Counted from the first letter of the stretch, positions 10,852 through 25,367 are shown. The stretch is 64,000 nucleotides of DNA from Streptomyces sp. A0958 (GCF_004795035.1 NZ_SSBK01000007.1:186001-250000); one strand, 5' to 3'. A program made the numbers and translations. The notes: generated by a model not told the origin, from the sequence alone.

Positions 10852-11489
10852 CCGCCCCCGAGGGGCGTGGCATAGCGGGGCGGGCCGACACTTTCCGCAT
10901 CCTCCACGTCAGCACCGGCAACGTCTGCCGCTCGCCGATCACCGAGCGGCTGACCCGCCATGCCCTGGTGGACCGCCTCGGAGACCCGCTCCAGGGCGGG
11001 CTGATCGTGGAGAGCGCCGGCACCTGGGGCCACGAGGGCGCCCCGATGGAGGCCAACGCCGAGGTGGTGCTCGCGGACTTCGGGGCCGACGCCACCGGCT
11101 TCACCGGCCGTGAACTGCTCGACGAGCACGTGATCCGCGCCGACCTGGTCCTCACCGCCACCCGCGACCACCGGGCCCAGGTGATCTCGATGGGCCACTC
11201 GGCCGGGCTGCGCACCTTCACGCTCAAGGAATTCACCCGGCTGGTCCGGGCCATAGACCCGGCGACCCTGCCCGACGCCCGCGAGGAGGGCGTCGTGGAG
11301 CGCGCCCGCGCCCTGGTGAGGGCCGCCGCCGCGCTGCGCGGCTGGCTGCTGGCGCCGACCGCGGAGGCCGACGAGGTGTACGACCCGTACGGCGCCCCGA
11401 TCACGTTCTTCCGGTCCATCGGCGACGAGATCAGCCAGGCCCTGGACCCGGTCGTCACCGCGCTGACCGGCGTCTCCGCGCCGCACTGA
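10848..11489 (+). CDS. Low-molecular-weight protein tyrosine phosphatase-like protein, nucleophile missing
   Basis: The 213-residue protein starts at TTG 10848, overlapping the preceding stop (TTGA). It matches the LMW phosphatase family in ILHVSTGNVCRSPITERL and in the late motif VYDPYGAP. The normal P-loop is C-x5-R with the first cysteine as nucleophile. Here that position is Ser22 (S-T-G-N-V-C-R), while Arg28 and the general-acid Asp of DPYG (about residue 179) are kept. The only cysteine in the loop is Cys27, next to the Arg. The protein is therefore probably a catalytically dead, phosphotyrosine-binding or structural paralog, unless Cys27 or Ser22 acts in an atypical way. Confidence 0.8.
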   Translation: MTAPEGRGIAGRADTFRILHVSTGNVCRSPITERLTRHALVDRLGDPLQGGLIVESAGTWGHEGAPMEANAEVVLADFGADATGFTGRELLDEHVIRADLVLTATRDHRAQVISMGHSAGLRTFTLKEFTRLVRAIDPATLPDAREEGVVERARALVRAAAALRGWLLAPTAEADEVYDPYGAPITFFRSIGDEISQALDPVVTALTGVSAPH

Positions 11490-11609
11490 GGGGCCTCAGG
11501 GCGGCCCGGGGCGGGCCGGGCGCACCATGGGCCCGCGACAGCGGGCAGCGGGCCCGACACGGGCCTACATCGGCGCTGACGCCACTCCTCCCCAGGCCCG
11601 GAGCCCCCG

Positions 11610-12869
11610 ATACCGGTCACCCACGCTGCCGCACCCTCCGCCGCCGACGGCCTGCCGCAGGACTTCGGCGCCCTGCTCCACGAGGACCCGGAGATCGCCG
11701 GCGTACTGCTGGCGGAGCTGGACCGGCAGTCCGGCACCCTCCAGCTCACCGCCGCCGAGAACTTCGCCTCGCCCGCCGTCCTGGCCGCCCTCGGCTCCCC
11801 CCTCGCCAACAAGTACGCCGAGGGCTACCCGGGCAGCCGCCACCACGGCGGCTGCGCACAGGCGGACGCCGCCGAGCGCATCGCAGTCCAGCGGGCCACC
11901 GCGCTCTTCGGCGCCGAGCACGCCAACGTCCAGCCGCACTCCGGCTCCTCCGCCGTCCTCGCCGCCTACGCCGCGCTGCTGCGCCCCGGCGACACGGTCC
12001 TGGCGATGGGACTCCCGTACGGCGGCCACCTCACCCACGGCTCGCCCGCCAACTTCTCCGGCCGCTGGTTCGGGTTCATCGGCTACGGGGTGGACCCCGA
12101 GAGCGGGCTGATCGACTACGCGCAGGTCCGCGCCCTGGCCCGTGCGCACCGCCCCAAGGCGATCGTCAGCGGCTCCATCTCCTACCCCCGCCACCCGGAC
12201 CACGAGCTGTTCCGGGAGATCTGCGACGAGGTCGGCGCGTACCTGATCGCGGACTCGGCGCACCCGATGGGGCTGATCGCCGGGGGAGCGGCGCCGAGCC
12301 CCGTGCCGTACGCGGACGTGGTCTGCGCGACCACGCACAAGGTGCTGCGCGGGCCGCGCGGCGGGATGCTCCTGTGCGGCGCCGAGCTGGCGGAGCGCGT
12401 CGACCGGGCCGTCTTCCCGTTCACCCAGGGCGGCGCCCAGATGCACACGGTGGCCGCGAAGGCCGTCGCGTTCGGCGAGGCGGCGGCGCCGTCCTTCGCC
12501 GCGTACGCGCACCGTGTGGTGGCGCACGCCCGGGAGCTGGCCGCCGACCTCGGCGACGAGGGCTTCGAGGTCACCACGGGCGGCACGGACACCCACCTGA
12601 TCGTCGCCGACCCGGCCCCGCTCGGCGTCGACGGCCCCACCGCACGGGCCCGGCTGGCCGCCGCGGGCATCGTGCTCGACACCTGCGCCCTGCCGCACGG
12701 GGACGCCCGGGGTATCCGGCTGGGCACCGCGGCCGTCACCACCCAGGGCCTGGACGAGCGGGACATGGCACGCCTGGCGGTACTGATCGGCGCCGCAGTG
12801 CGCGGGGAGGGCGACGTCCTGGACCGGGTCCGGGAACTGGCGGCGCTCCACCCGCCCTACCCCGGGTGA
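11610..12869 (+). CDS. glyA: Serine hydroxymethyltransferase with apparent ATA start
   Basis: PLP enzyme interconverting serine and glycine with tetrahydrofolate. The reading frame encodes a full-length SHMT of about 419 residues. It shows QLTAAENFASPAVLAALGSPLANKYAEGYPG-type N-terminal sequence and the PLP lysine in TTHKVLRGPRGG (about residue 244). From the in-frame stop at 11577 to the conserved domain there is no ATG, GTG or TTG. The only codon with a correctly spaced ribosome-binding site (GGAG at 11600-11603) is ATA at 11610. The next ATG (12006) lies 132 codons inside the conserved domain. Either ATA is used, or an ATG-to-ATA change has reduced expression, or this is a sequencing error. 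The sequence differs from typical house-keeping GlyA, so a second SHMT elsewhere is likely. Confidence 0.8.
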   Translation: MPVTHAAAPSAADGLPQDFGALLHEDPEIAGVLLAELDRQSGTLQLTAAENFASPAVLAALGSPLANKYAEGYPGSRHHGGCAQADAAERIAVQRATALFGAEHANVQPHSGSSAVLAAYAALLRPGDTVLAMGLPYGGHLTHGSPANFSGRWFGFIGYGVDPESGLIDYAQVRALARAHRPKAIVSGSISYPRHPDHELFREICDEVGAYLIADSAHPMGLIAGGAAPSPVPYADVVCATTHKVLRGPRGGMLLCGAELAERVDRAVFPFTQGGAQMHTVAAKAVAFGEAAAPSFAAYAHRVVAHARELAADLGDEGFEVTTGGTDTHLIVADPAPLGVDGPTARARLAAAGIVLDTCALPHGDARGIRLGTAAVTTQGLDERDMARLAVLIGAAVRGEGDVLDRVRELAALHPPYPG

Positions 12870-12997
12870 CATCGCCCGTTTGTCCGCGATGACGGCGGTC
12901 CGTGCAACCATCACGGGGTCATCTGTGTCCCTCACCATGGGACCGACCTAGTTAAGGTGTGGGCTGAGATGGCCGGCGACATTTTCTGGGGCAGCCC

Positions 12998-14407
12998 GTG
13001 CGTGACTATTTGCTGACACTCTGTGTCACGGCCGCTGTGACCTACCTGCTCACCGGTCCGGTGCGTAAGTTCGCCATCGCGGTCGGGGCGATGCCCGCGA
13101 TCCGTGCCCGGGACGTCCACCGCGAACCGACCCCGAGGCTCGGCGGCATCGCCATGTTCGGCGGGCTGTGCGCGGGTCTGATCGTCGCCAACCACCTGGC
13201 CAACCTCGACGGCGTCTTCGAGCTCTCCAGCGAACCGCGGGCACTGCTCTCCGGGGCGGCGCTGATCTGGCTGATCGGGGTGCTGGACGACAAGTTCGAG
13301 ATCGACGCCCTGATCAAGCTCGGCGGGCAGATGCTCGCCGCCGCCGTCATGGTCCTCCAGGGCCTGACGATCCTGTGGCTGCCGATCCCGGGCGTCGGCA
13401 CCGTGGCCCTCACCCCGTGGCAGGGCACGCTGCTCACCGTGGCGCTGGTCGTGATCACGATCAACGCGGTCAACTTCGTGGACGGCCTGGACGGTCTGGC
13501 GGCGGGCATGGTCCTCATCGCCGCCGCCGCGTTCTTCCTGTACACCTACCGGCTCTGGTACGGGCACACGATCGAGGCCGCCGCCCCGGCGACGCTGTTC
13601 GCGGCGATTCTGATGGGCATGTGCCTCGGCTTCCTGCCGCACAACATGCACCCGGCCCGGATCTTCATGGGCGACTCCGGATCGATGCTGATCGGCCTCG
13701 TCCTGGCGGCCGGCGCGATCTCGGTGACCGGGCAGGTGGACCCGGACACCATGAAGATCTTCGAGGGCAGTGAGCGTCAGGCGACCCACGCGATGCTGCC
13801 GGTCTTCATCCCGTTGCTGCTGCCGCTGACCATCATCGCGATCCCGGCGGCCGACCTGGTCCTCGCGATCGTGCGGCGCACCTGGAACGGCCAGTCGCCC
13901 TTCGCGGCGGACCGCGGCCACCTGCACCACCGGCTGCTGGGGATCGGCCACTCGCACAGCCGGTCGGTGCTGATCATGTACTTCTGGTCGGCGCTGATCG
14001 CCTTCGGCGCGGTGGGCTACTCGGTGCACTCGACGTCCATGTGGATCGTGCTGGTGATCGTGGGGCTGAGCGCCCTGGGGCTGATCCTGCTGCTGATGCC
14101 GCGCTTCACCCCGCGTGCGCCGCACTGGGCGGAACGCTTCGTGCCGCCCCGCTACCGCCGCAGACGGCAGGGGCCCGGGGCGGAGGCTTCCGAGGCCGTG
14201 GAGGGCCAACAGGGGCCCGTGGACGGCCAGATGGACCGGGACGGGGCGGACGGATCGCAGGAGGGTCCGCAGGGCGGCGCGGGGGAGCGCGAGGCCGCGG
14301 CGACTGCCCCGGTCGCGGCAGGTGTCCCGGGCGTCAACGGAGCGACCGCGGTCGGCCACCGATCGCGTTTCGCGGACCGCCGCGAGGCCGGTTCCACCCG
14401 CCGGTGA
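12998..14407 (+). CDS. WecA/TagO-family undecaprenyl-phosphate sugar-1-phosphate transferase
   Basis: Polytopic enzyme that loads a sugar 1-phosphate onto undecaprenyl phosphate, starting a cell-wall glycopolymer. The 469-residue protein has about eleven hydrophobic segments. It carries the family motifs in order: GVLDDKFEIDALIK, NAVNFVDGLDGLAAG, FMGDSGSMLIG and the cytoplasmic histidine loop DRGHLHHRLL. A charged Gly/Glu/Arg-rich tail of ~90 residues follows the last helix. Start is GTG 12998. WecA/TagO is preferred over MraY because of the HHR loop. The LCP ligase upstream could use the finished polymer, but this is inference. Confidence 0.88.
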   Translation: MRDYLLTLCVTAAVTYLLTGPVRKFAIAVGAMPAIRARDVHREPTPRLGGIAMFGGLCAGLIVANHLANLDGVFELSSEPRALLSGAALIWLIGVLDDKFEIDALIKLGGQMLAAAVMVLQGLTILWLPIPGVGTVALTPWQGTLLTVALVVITINAVNFVDGLDGLAAGMVLIAAAAFFLYTYRLWYGHTIEAAAPATLFAAILMGMCLGFLPHNMHPARIFMGDSGSMLIGLVLAAGAISVTGQVDPDTMKIFEGSERQATHAMLPVFIPLLLPLTIIAIPAADLVLAIVRRTWNGQSPFAADRGHLHHRLLGIGHSHSRSVLIMYFWSALIAFGAVGYSVHSTSMWIVLVIVGLSALGLILLLMPRFTPRAPHWAERFVPPRYRRRRQGPGAEASEAVEGQQGPVDGQMDRDGADGSQEGPQGGAGEREAAATAPVAAGVPGVNGATAVGHRSRFADRREAGSTRR

Positions 14408-14669
14408 ACCCGGGCATAGCCGTCCATTAGCAGACAAACCCAAAGTCCGCATCGCTCACACGTGTCCGTTGGTCCTCACGTGTGACAGCAAGCACACTTT
14501 CTTGGTAAAGACCTCATCAAATAGTTTGTGATAGCGTTCACGAAGCCCGGTGACAGAGCCGGAGGACCTGCTGTAGCACGGTCCATCGGCCCGAGGCATC
14601 GACTCGGACCGGGCCTACGCTCGTCCATGACGACACACTGCCCACCCCCCTGCAAGCGGAGCTGCCGCC

Positions 14670-15107
14670 ATGCCGTCCAACGACGTCCGGACTCTCCTCC
14701 AGACCGCCGTACCCACCGCTGTCGCCGGCGCCGTAGCCGTCGCGATCAGCGCTGGTGTCGCCGGCGGCAAGGGAGCCCTGGGCGCGGTCTTCGGGACGGT
14801 CGTGGTCATCCTCTTCATGGGGATCGGACTCATGGTCCTGCAGCGGACCGCCCGGTCCATGCCCCACCTCTTCCAGGCGATGGGACTCGCGCTCTACACG
14901 GCGCAGCTCCTGCTGCTGTTCATCTTCGTCGCCGTATTCAAGAACACTTCCCTGTTCAACCCGAAGGCCTTCGCGATCACGCTGGTCGCGACGACCCTCG
15001 TGTGGATCGGCGCACAGGCGCGTGCGCACATGAAGGCCAAGATCCTTTACGTGGAACCCGAGTCCGACAAGGGCGAGAAGCCCAGGAAACCGGGGTCCGA
15101 AGCGTGA
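14670..15107 (+). CDS. atpI: ATP synthase protein I-like membrane protein
   Basis: A 145-residue protein with four predicted transmembrane helices and a charged C-terminus (KPRKPGSEA). Its position immediately before atpB identifies it as the poorly conserved AtpI, which helps assemble the c-ring in other bacteria. Start ATG 14670; a GGAGCTGCC site lies upstream. The 262-base gap before it, which includes a less G+C-rich patch around 14480-14530, probably carries the main atp promoter, though I cannot fix its elements. Confidence 0.8.
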   Translation: MPSNDVRTLLQTAVPTAVAGAVAVAISAGVAGGKGALGAVFGTVVVILFMGIGLMVLQRTARSMPHLFQAMGLALYTAQLLLLFIFVAVFKNTSLFNPKAFAITLVATTLVWIGAQARAHMKAKILYVEPESDKGEKPRKPGSEA

Positions 15108-15333
15108 AGGGTAGGGGCGGAATAAGTGCGGGGTCAGGACCCTGCTATCGTCCGGTTCCAACTGCGGCACTGCGGGCGCGTGCATGTGAGCTGACGCCTG
15201 CTCGATCGCGAGGCTCACATGCCTGACTGCCGCTCACACATCCGAAACACCAGTCCAGTGCCGAACCGCGGCTGTGCGCCGCGCCGACACAACGAGGTTG
15301 CCGTACCTATGCGCCACGCTGAAGGAGCCCGCG

Positions 15334-16472
<1,139 letters not shown>

Positions 16473-16509
16473 CCGGTCGCGAACAGCCCATTCGACGGAA
16501 GGCACTGAC

Positions 16510-17055
16510 GTGAACCCCCTGGTTCAGCTCGCGGCGGAGGAAGCGGAAAACCCGCTCATTCCGCCGATCCCTGAGCTCGTCATTGGCCTCATCGCTTTCG
16601 TCATCGTCTTCGGCTTCCTCGCCAAGAAGCTCCTCCCGAACATCAACAAGGTTCTGGAAGAGCGCCGCGAGGCCATCGAAGGCGGTATCGAAAAGGCCGA
16701 TGCGGCCCAGACCGAGGCCCAGAGCGTTCTTGAGCAGTACAAGGCTCAGCTCGCCGAGGCCCGCCACGAAGCCGCTCGTATGCGCCAGGAGGCGCAGGAG
16801 CAGGGCGCCGTGATCCTGCAGGAAATGCGCGAGGAGGGGCAGCGCCAGCGCGACGAGATCGTCGCCGCCGGCCACGCCCAGATCGAGGCCGACCGCAAGG
16901 CCGCCGCCTCGGCGCTGCGCCAGGACGTGGGCAAGCTCGCCACCGACCTGGCCGGCAAGCTCGTCGGCGAGTCCCTGGAGGACCACGCCCGGCAGAGTGG
17001 CACCGTCGACCGCTTCCTCGACGAGCTCGAAGCGAAGGCCGAGGCCGTCCGATGA
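16510..17055 (+). CDS. atpF: F1Fo ATP synthase subunit b
   Basis: Peripheral stalk subunit. The 181-residue protein has one N-terminal transmembrane helix (LVIGLIAFVIVFGFLAKKLL, about residues 24-43) and a long charged coiled coil. Start GTG 16510 follows CGACGGAAGG. Its stop overlaps the atpH ATG (ATGA), giving tight coupling. Confidence 0.95.
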   Translation: MNPLVQLAAEEAENPLIPPIPELVIGLIAFVIVFGFLAKKLLPNINKVLEERREAIEGGIEKADAAQTEAQSVLEQYKAQLAEARHEAARMRQEAQEQGAVILQEMREEGQRQRDEIVAAGHAQIEADRKAAASALRQDVGKLATDLAGKLVGESLEDHARQSGTVDRFLDELEAKAEAVR

Positions 17056-17867
17056 ACAGCGCGAGCCGCGAGGCACTGGCTGCCGCACGCGAGCGTCTCG
17101 ACGCGCTGACCGACAGCACGTCGGTCGACGCGGCGAAGCTCGCCGAGGACCTGGCCGGCGTCACGGCGCTGCTGCACCGCGAGGTGTCGCTGCGCCGGGT
17201 CCTGACCGACCCGGCGCAGCCCGGCGAGGCCAGGGCCGAGCTGGCAGCCCGGCTGCTCGGCGGCCAGGTGGGCGGCGAAGCCGTCGATCTGGTCTCCGGC
17301 ATGGTCCGCTCGCGCTGGTCGCAGTCGCGTGACCTGGTCGACTCGGTCGAGGAGCTGGCGAACACCGCCGACCTCACCGCCGCCCAGCGCAACGGTGACC
17401 TGGACGACGTGGAGGACGAACTCTTCCGGTTCGGCCGCATCGTCGCCTCGGACACCGGTCTGCGTGCCGCGCTCACCAGCCGGACCGCGACCTCCGCCGC
17501 CAAGGGCGAGCTGCTGCGCAGCCTGCTCGGCGGAAAGGCGCGGCCCACCACCGAGCGCGTCATCGTGCGGCTTGTCACCCAGCCGCGTGGACGTAGCCTG
17601 GAAGCGGGACTCGACTCCCTCTCCAAGCTCGCCGCGGAGCGCCGGGAGCGCACGGTCGCGATCGTCACCTCGGCGGTGCCGCTCAGCGACCGGCAGAAGC
17701 AGCGCTTGGGCGCGGCCCTGGCGAAGATCTACGGCCGGCAGATGCACCTGAACCTGGACGTGGACCCCTCGGTCCTCGGCGGGATCGCGGTGCGGGTCGG
17801 TGACGAGGTCATCAACGGCACCGTCGCGGAGCGCCTCGACGAGGCGACCCGCCGCATGGCCGGCTGA
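17052..17867 (+). CDS. atpH: F1Fo ATP synthase subunit delta
   Basis: Peripheral-stalk protein linking subunit b to the alpha3beta3 head. At 271 residues it is longer than the ~177-residue E. coli protein, as is usual in actinomycetes because of an extended N-terminal region. The C-terminal segment ([34 protein letters not shown]) is the family signature. It starts inside the atpF stop codon. Confidence 0.95.
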   Translation: MNSASREALAAARERLDALTDSTSVDAAKLAEDLAGVTALLHREVSLRRVLTDPAQPGEARAELAARLLGGQVGGEAVDLVSGMVRSRWSQSRDLVDSVEELANTADLTAAQRNGDLDDVEDELFRFGRIVASDTGLRAALTSRTATSAAKGELLRSLLGGKARPTTERVIVRLVTQPRGRSLEAGLDSLSKLAAERRERTVAIVTSAVPLSDRQKQRLGAALAKIYGRQMHLNLDVDPSVLGGIAVRVGDEVINGTVAERLDEATRRMAG

Positions 17868-17939
17868 CACAAGCGCAGCGCAACAGAACAGAGCAAGACC
17901 AGCGGCCCGGTTGGGCCGTGCAGAAATTGCAGAAGATTC

Positions 17940-17957
17940 CTGGGGGTCGGCCCCCAG
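17940..17957 (+). promoter_or_regulatory. Hairpin in the atpH-atpA gap
   Basis: CTGGGGG/CCCCCAG, 7-bp stem with a four-base TCGG loop, in the middle of the 137-base atpH-atpA spacer. It may stabilise or process the mRNA. Confidence 0.5.
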
Positions 17958-18004
17958 ACCCCCTTAAGAAACTTCGGGCCCAACAAGGAGAGCAGGGAAC
18001 CCAG

Positions 18005-19576
18005 ATGGCGGAGCTCACGATCCGGCCGGAGGAGATCCGGGACGCGCTGGAGAACTTTGTCCAGTCGTACAAGCCGGACGCGGCCTCGCGCGAGGAGGTC
18101 GGTACGGTCAGCGTTGCCGGCGACGGCATCGCGAAGGTGGAGGGCCTGCCCTCCGCCATGGCGAACGAGCTGCTGAAGTTCGAGGACGGCACCCTCGGTC
18201 TCGCCCTCAACCTCGAGGAGCGCGAGATCGGTGCGATCGTCCTCGGCGAGTTCAGCGGAATCGAGGAGGGCCAGCCGGTGCGCCGCACCGGCGAGGTGCT
18301 CTCCGTCGGCGTCGGCGAGGGCTACCTCGGCCGCGTCGTCGACCCGCTTGGCAACCCGATCGACGGTCTCGGCGAGATCGCGACCGACGGCCGCCGCGCC
18401 CTCGAGCTGCAGGCCCCTGGCGTCATGGTCCGTAAGTCGGTGCACGAGCCGATGCAGACCGGCTACAAGGCCGTCGACGCGATGGTGCCGATCGGCCGCG
18501 GCCAGCGTCAGCTGATCATCGGCGACCGTCAGACGGGTAAGACCGCTCTGGCCGTCGACACGATCATCAACCAGCGCGACAACTGGCGCTCGGGCGACGT
18601 GAACAAGCAGGTGCGCTGCATCTACGTCGCCATCGGTCAGAAGGGCTCCACCATCGCCTCCGTGCGCGGTGCCCTCGAAGAGGCCGGCGCGCTCGAGTAC
18701 ACAACGATCGTCGCCGCCCCGGCGTCCGACCCGGCCGGCTTCAAGTACCTGGCGCCGTACACCGGTTCGGCCATCGGTCAGCACTGGATGTACCAGGGCA
18801 AGCACGTCCTGATCATCTTCGACGACCTCTCGAAGCAGGCCGACGCCTACCGCGCCGTGTCGCTGCTGCTGCGCCGTCCGCCGGGCCGCGAGGCCTACCC
18901 GGGCGACGTCTTCTACCTCCACTCGCGTCTGCTGGAGCGCTGCGCCAAGCTCTCCGACGACATGGGTGCGGGTTCGATGACGGGCCTCCCGATCGTCGAG
19001 ACCAAGGCGAACGACGTGTCGGCGTTCATTCCGACCAACGTCATCTCCATCACCGACGGCCAGTGCTTCCTGGAGTCCGACCTGTTCAACGCCGGCCAGC
19101 GCCCGGCCCTGAACGTCGGTATCTCGGTCTCCCGCGTCGGTGGCTCCGCCCAGCACAAGGCCATGCGCCAGGTGTCCGGCCGGCTCCGCGTGGACCTCGC
19201 CCAGTACCGCGAGCTGGAGGCGTTCGCCGCCTTCGGTTCCGACCTGGACGCGGCCTCGAAGGCCTCGCTGGAGCGCGGTAAGCGCATGGTCGAGCTGCTG
19301 AAGCAGCCGCAGTACGCCCCGTTCCCGGTCGAGGAGCAGGTCGTCTCCGTCTGGGCCGGCACCAACGGCAAGATGGACGACGTCCCGGTCGAGGACATCC
19401 GCCGCTTCGAGTCGGAACTGCTGGAGTACCTGCGCCGCGAGCGCAAGGACCTCCTGACCAGCATCCGCGAGGGCGCCAAGATGTCCGACGACACGCTGCA
19501 GGCGATCGCCGACGCCGTCGCCGCCTTCAAGCAGCAGTTCGAGACCTCGGACGGCAAGCTCCTGGGCGAGGGCTGA
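18005..19576 (+). CDS. atpA: F1Fo ATP synthase subunit alpha
   Basis: Non-catalytic nucleotide-binding subunit of the F1 head. The 523-residue protein contains Walker [11 protein letters not shown] and the family stretch [16 protein letters not shown]. Start ATG 18005 ([15 protein letters not shown]) gives the normal actinomycete N-terminus; the frame is open further upstream through the hairpin. AAGGAG and CAGGGAA lie before the start. Confidence 0.96.
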   Translation: MAELTIRPEEIRDALENFVQSYKPDAASREEVGTVSVAGDGIAKVEGLPSAMANELLKFEDGTLGLALNLEEREIGAIVLGEFSGIEEGQPVRRTGEVLSVGVGEGYLGRVVDPLGNPIDGLGEIATDGRRALELQAPGVMVRKSVHEPMQTGYKAVDAMVPIGRGQRQLIIGDRQTGKTALAVDTIINQRDNWRSGDVNKQVRCIYVAIGQKGSTIASVRGALEEAGALEYTTIVAAPASDPAGFKYLAPYTGSAIGQHWMYQGKHVLIIFDDLSKQADAYRAVSLLLRRPPGREAYPGDVFYLHSRLLERCAKLSDDMGAGSMTGLPIVETKANDVSAFIPTNVISITDGQCFLESDLFNAGQRPALNVGISVSRVGGSAQHKAMRQVSGRLRVDLAQYRELEAFAAFGSDLDAASKASLERGKRMVELLKQPQYAPFPVEEQVVSVWAGTNGKMDDVPVEDIRRFESELLEYLRRERKDLLTSIREGAKMSDDTLQAIADAVAAFKQQFETSDGKLLGEG

Positions 19577-19579
19577 CCG

Positions 19580-21936
<2,357 letters not shown>

Positions 21937-21950
21937 GCCCCCGGCTCACC

Positions 21951-22026
21951 GAGGGGGGCGGGTGCGTCCCGTCCCCCTCACCACGCCCCGTAGAATTGAC
22001 CCAACACCCGGCACGACCGCCGGGTG
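21951..22026 (+). promoter_or_regulatory. Two hairpins between atpD and atpC
   Basis: The first hairpin has arms 21951-21962 and 21968-21979 (12 bp with one G-T pair, 5-base loop). The second has arms 22005-22012 and 22019-22026 (8 bp, 6-base loop) and ends 19 bases before the atpC TTG. They fill the longest gap between late atp genes and may lower read-through or translation of epsilon. Confidence 0.55.
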
Positions 22027-22045
22027 GTGACCCGAGGAGCCACCC

Positions 22046-22420
22046 TTGGCTGCTGAGCTGCACGTCGAGCTGGTCGCCGCGGACCGCAGTGTCTGGTCCG
22101 GCGAGGCCACCCTGGTCGTCGCGCGCACCACGTCCGGCGACATCGGCGTCATGCCCGGTCACCAGCCGCTTCTGGGTGTGCTGGAATCGGGCCCGGTGAC
22201 GATCCGTACGAGCGACGGCGCGACCGTCGTCGCCGCGGTGCACGGCGGTTTCATCTCCTTCGCGGACGACAAGCTCTCGCTTCTCGCCGAGATCGCGGAG
22301 CTGGCCGACGAGATCGACGTCCAGCGCGCGGAGCGTGCGCTGGAGCGTGCGAAGTCGGACACGGACGCCGCTTCCGAGCGGCGCGCCGAAGTACGACTGC
22401 GTGCGGTGGCGGCACACTAG
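22046..22420 (+). CDS. atpC: F1Fo ATP synthase subunit epsilon
   Basis: Rotor subunit that also inhibits ATP hydrolysis. The 124-residue protein has the beta-sandwich N-terminal domain (LHVELVAADRSVWSGEATLVVARTTSGDIGVMPGHQPLL split over two strands) and a C-terminal helical hairpin. Start is TTG 22046 after GAGGAGCC. It is last in the operon, separated from atpD by 109 bases with two hairpins. Confidence 0.95.
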   Translation: MAAELHVELVAADRSVWSGEATLVVARTTSGDIGVMPGHQPLLGVLESGPVTIRTSDGATVVAAVHGGFISFADDKLSLLAEIAELADEIDVQRAERALERAKSDTDAASERRAEVRLRAVAAH

Positions 22421-22442
22421 CCACCTCACGACAAGGCTTTAC

Positions 22443-22494
22443 CCTCAGCCGCGGCCCGTGCTGGAGACCCCTCCAGACCGTGTCGCGGCTGAGG
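22443..22494 (+). terminator. Terminator of the atp operon
   Basis: An outer 11-bp perfect stem (22443-22453 with 22484-22494) encloses an inner 6-bp CTGGAG/CTCCAG stem (22461-22466, 22471-22476). It lies 22 bases after the atpC stop. Confidence 0.8.
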
Positions 22495-22554
22495 CGATGC
22501 AGATGCAGGTGAAGTTCGGACGGTATCCGTTTACTCGACGACGCGAGGAGGTCG

Positions 22555-23007
22555 GTGGAGATGTTCCTCGCACTGTTGGTGGGCGGGCTGGTCGTCGCAC
22601 TGGTCGCGATTGGACTCTTCGTCTTCGGTCTGCGCCGGCGGCTGATTCAGCGCTCCGGCGGGACCTTCGACTGCAGCCTGCGGTGGAACATTCCCGCCGA
22701 GCCCGATCTGTCGGGCAAGGGCTGGGTGTACGGCGTCGCCCGCTACAGCGGCGACAGGGTGAACTGGTTCCGGGTCTTCAGCTACTCGCCGCGTCCGCGC
22801 CGGGTGCTTGAGCGGTCCGCGATCGAGGTCGTGGCCCGTCGCCTGCCCGAGGGCGAGGAGGAACTGGCCCTCCTCTCCGACGCCATCGTGCTCGGCTGTC
22901 TCCACCGGGAGACCCGCCTGGAGCTGGCGATGAGCGAGGACGCGCTGACCGGCTTCCTCGCCTGGCTGGAGGCGGCTCCGCCCGGCCAGCGGGTCAATGT
23001 GGCTTGA
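22555..23007 (+). CDS. DUF2550 family membrane protein
   Basis: A 150-residue protein with one N-terminal transmembrane helix (LALLVGGLVVALVAIGLFVFGL) and a soluble domain typical of DUF2550 (GGTFDCSLRW, GWVYGVARY, VNWFRVFSYSPRPR). The family is restricted to actinobacteria, usually follows atpC, and has no proven function. Start could be GTG 22555 or ATG 22561; GAGGAGG lies at 22543-22549, so GTG 22555 is used. Several hairpins follow the stop. Confidence 0.85.
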   Translation: MEMFLALLVGGLVVALVAIGLFVFGLRRRLIQRSGGTFDCSLRWNIPAEPDLSGKGWVYGVARYSGDRVNWFRVFSYSPRPRRVLERSAIEVVARRLPEGEEELALLSDAIVLGCLHRETRLELAMSEDALTGFLAWLEAAPPGQRVNVA

Positions 23008-23069
23008 TAGGGGTCTCGCCGGCAGGGGGCACCTCCCGGACGGAGTCCGGGGGAGGGTGAACGTGGTGT

Positions 23070-23093
23070 AGGGCCTGTCCGTCGGACAGCCCT
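23070..23093 (+). terminator. Hairpin after the DUF2550 gene
   Basis: AGGGC-[C]-TGTCC / GGACAGCCCT, 10 bp with one bulged C and a GTC loop. Confidence 0.55.
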
Positions 23094-23106
23094 TGGGGGC
23101 GCCTTT

Positions 23107-23139
23107 CCGCAGCCGTCAGCCGCTGGCTGACGGCTGCGG
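23107..23139. terminator. Perfect 15-bp hairpin between convergent genes
   Basis: Arms 23107-23121 and 23125-23139 pair perfectly around a GCT loop. It lies between the convergent DUF2550 gene and chiC and can act in both directions. Confidence 0.75.
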
Positions 23140-23215
23140 CGCTTGCCGCGTGGTGCCGGCCGATGACTGGCGGCTTGGCTACGTGGCGCCGGCCGGCGGC
23201 GGTAGGAACGCGAAA

Positions 23216-23250
23216 ACCGGGGAGACAGGGGGCGGACCTGTCTCCCCGGT
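23216..23250 (-). terminator. Terminator of chiC
   Basis: 14-bp perfect stem (23216-23229 with 23237-23250) and a 7-base loop. On the minus strand the stem runs into a TTTT tract, the classic intrinsic form. It lies 36 bases beyond the chiC stop. Confidence 0.85.
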
Positions 23251-23286
23251 GCTTTCGGGGGTTACGCGATGTGCGGTGCCGTGGTG

Positions 23287-25188
<1,902 letters not shown>

Positions 25189-25297
25189 CGGTGCTCCTCG
25201 GGAGAGGTCCGGACATACGGGGTGGTCCGTGGACTGCAAACCCTGCGCCGCCCTGAGCCCGCTTTGTCATGGCAGGCTCACCGCAGTGTGCTCGGTG

Positions 25298-25326
25298 AGA
25301 TTAGGAAGGTCTGGACCAATCGTCAA
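25298..25326 (-). promoter_or_regulatory. chiC promoter
   Basis: Minus-strand TTGACG (25326-25321), 17 bases, TAATCT (25303-25298). This is close to consensus for the housekeeping sigma factor. Transcription would begin near 25291, about 100 bases before the TTG. Confidence 0.8.
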
Positions 25327-25340
25327 GAGGTCTGGACCAA
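25307..25340 (-). promoter_or_regulatory. Paired 13-bp chitinase operator repeats
   Basis: AGGTCTGGACCAA at 25307-25319 and again at 25328-25340, 21 bp apart (two helical turns). One copy lies in the promoter spacer and one just upstream of the -35. This is the direct-repeat arrangement known from Streptomyces chitinase promoters for chitin induction and glucose repression. Each copy also resembles the DasR site TGGTCTAGACCA. Confidence 0.85.
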
Positions 25341-25367
25341 AGTTCGGCGTCCTGATGGGAATAAACC

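Noticed and set aside
12006..12869. ATG at 12006 as the start of the SHMT gene
   Set aside because: Conserved SHMT sequence continues about 130 codons upstream in the same frame; a start here would remove part of the active site.
14480..14535. A precise promoter for the atp operon
   Set aside because: The patch is less G+C-rich and contains TTGGTA at 14502, but no -10 at acceptable spacing could be found by eye.
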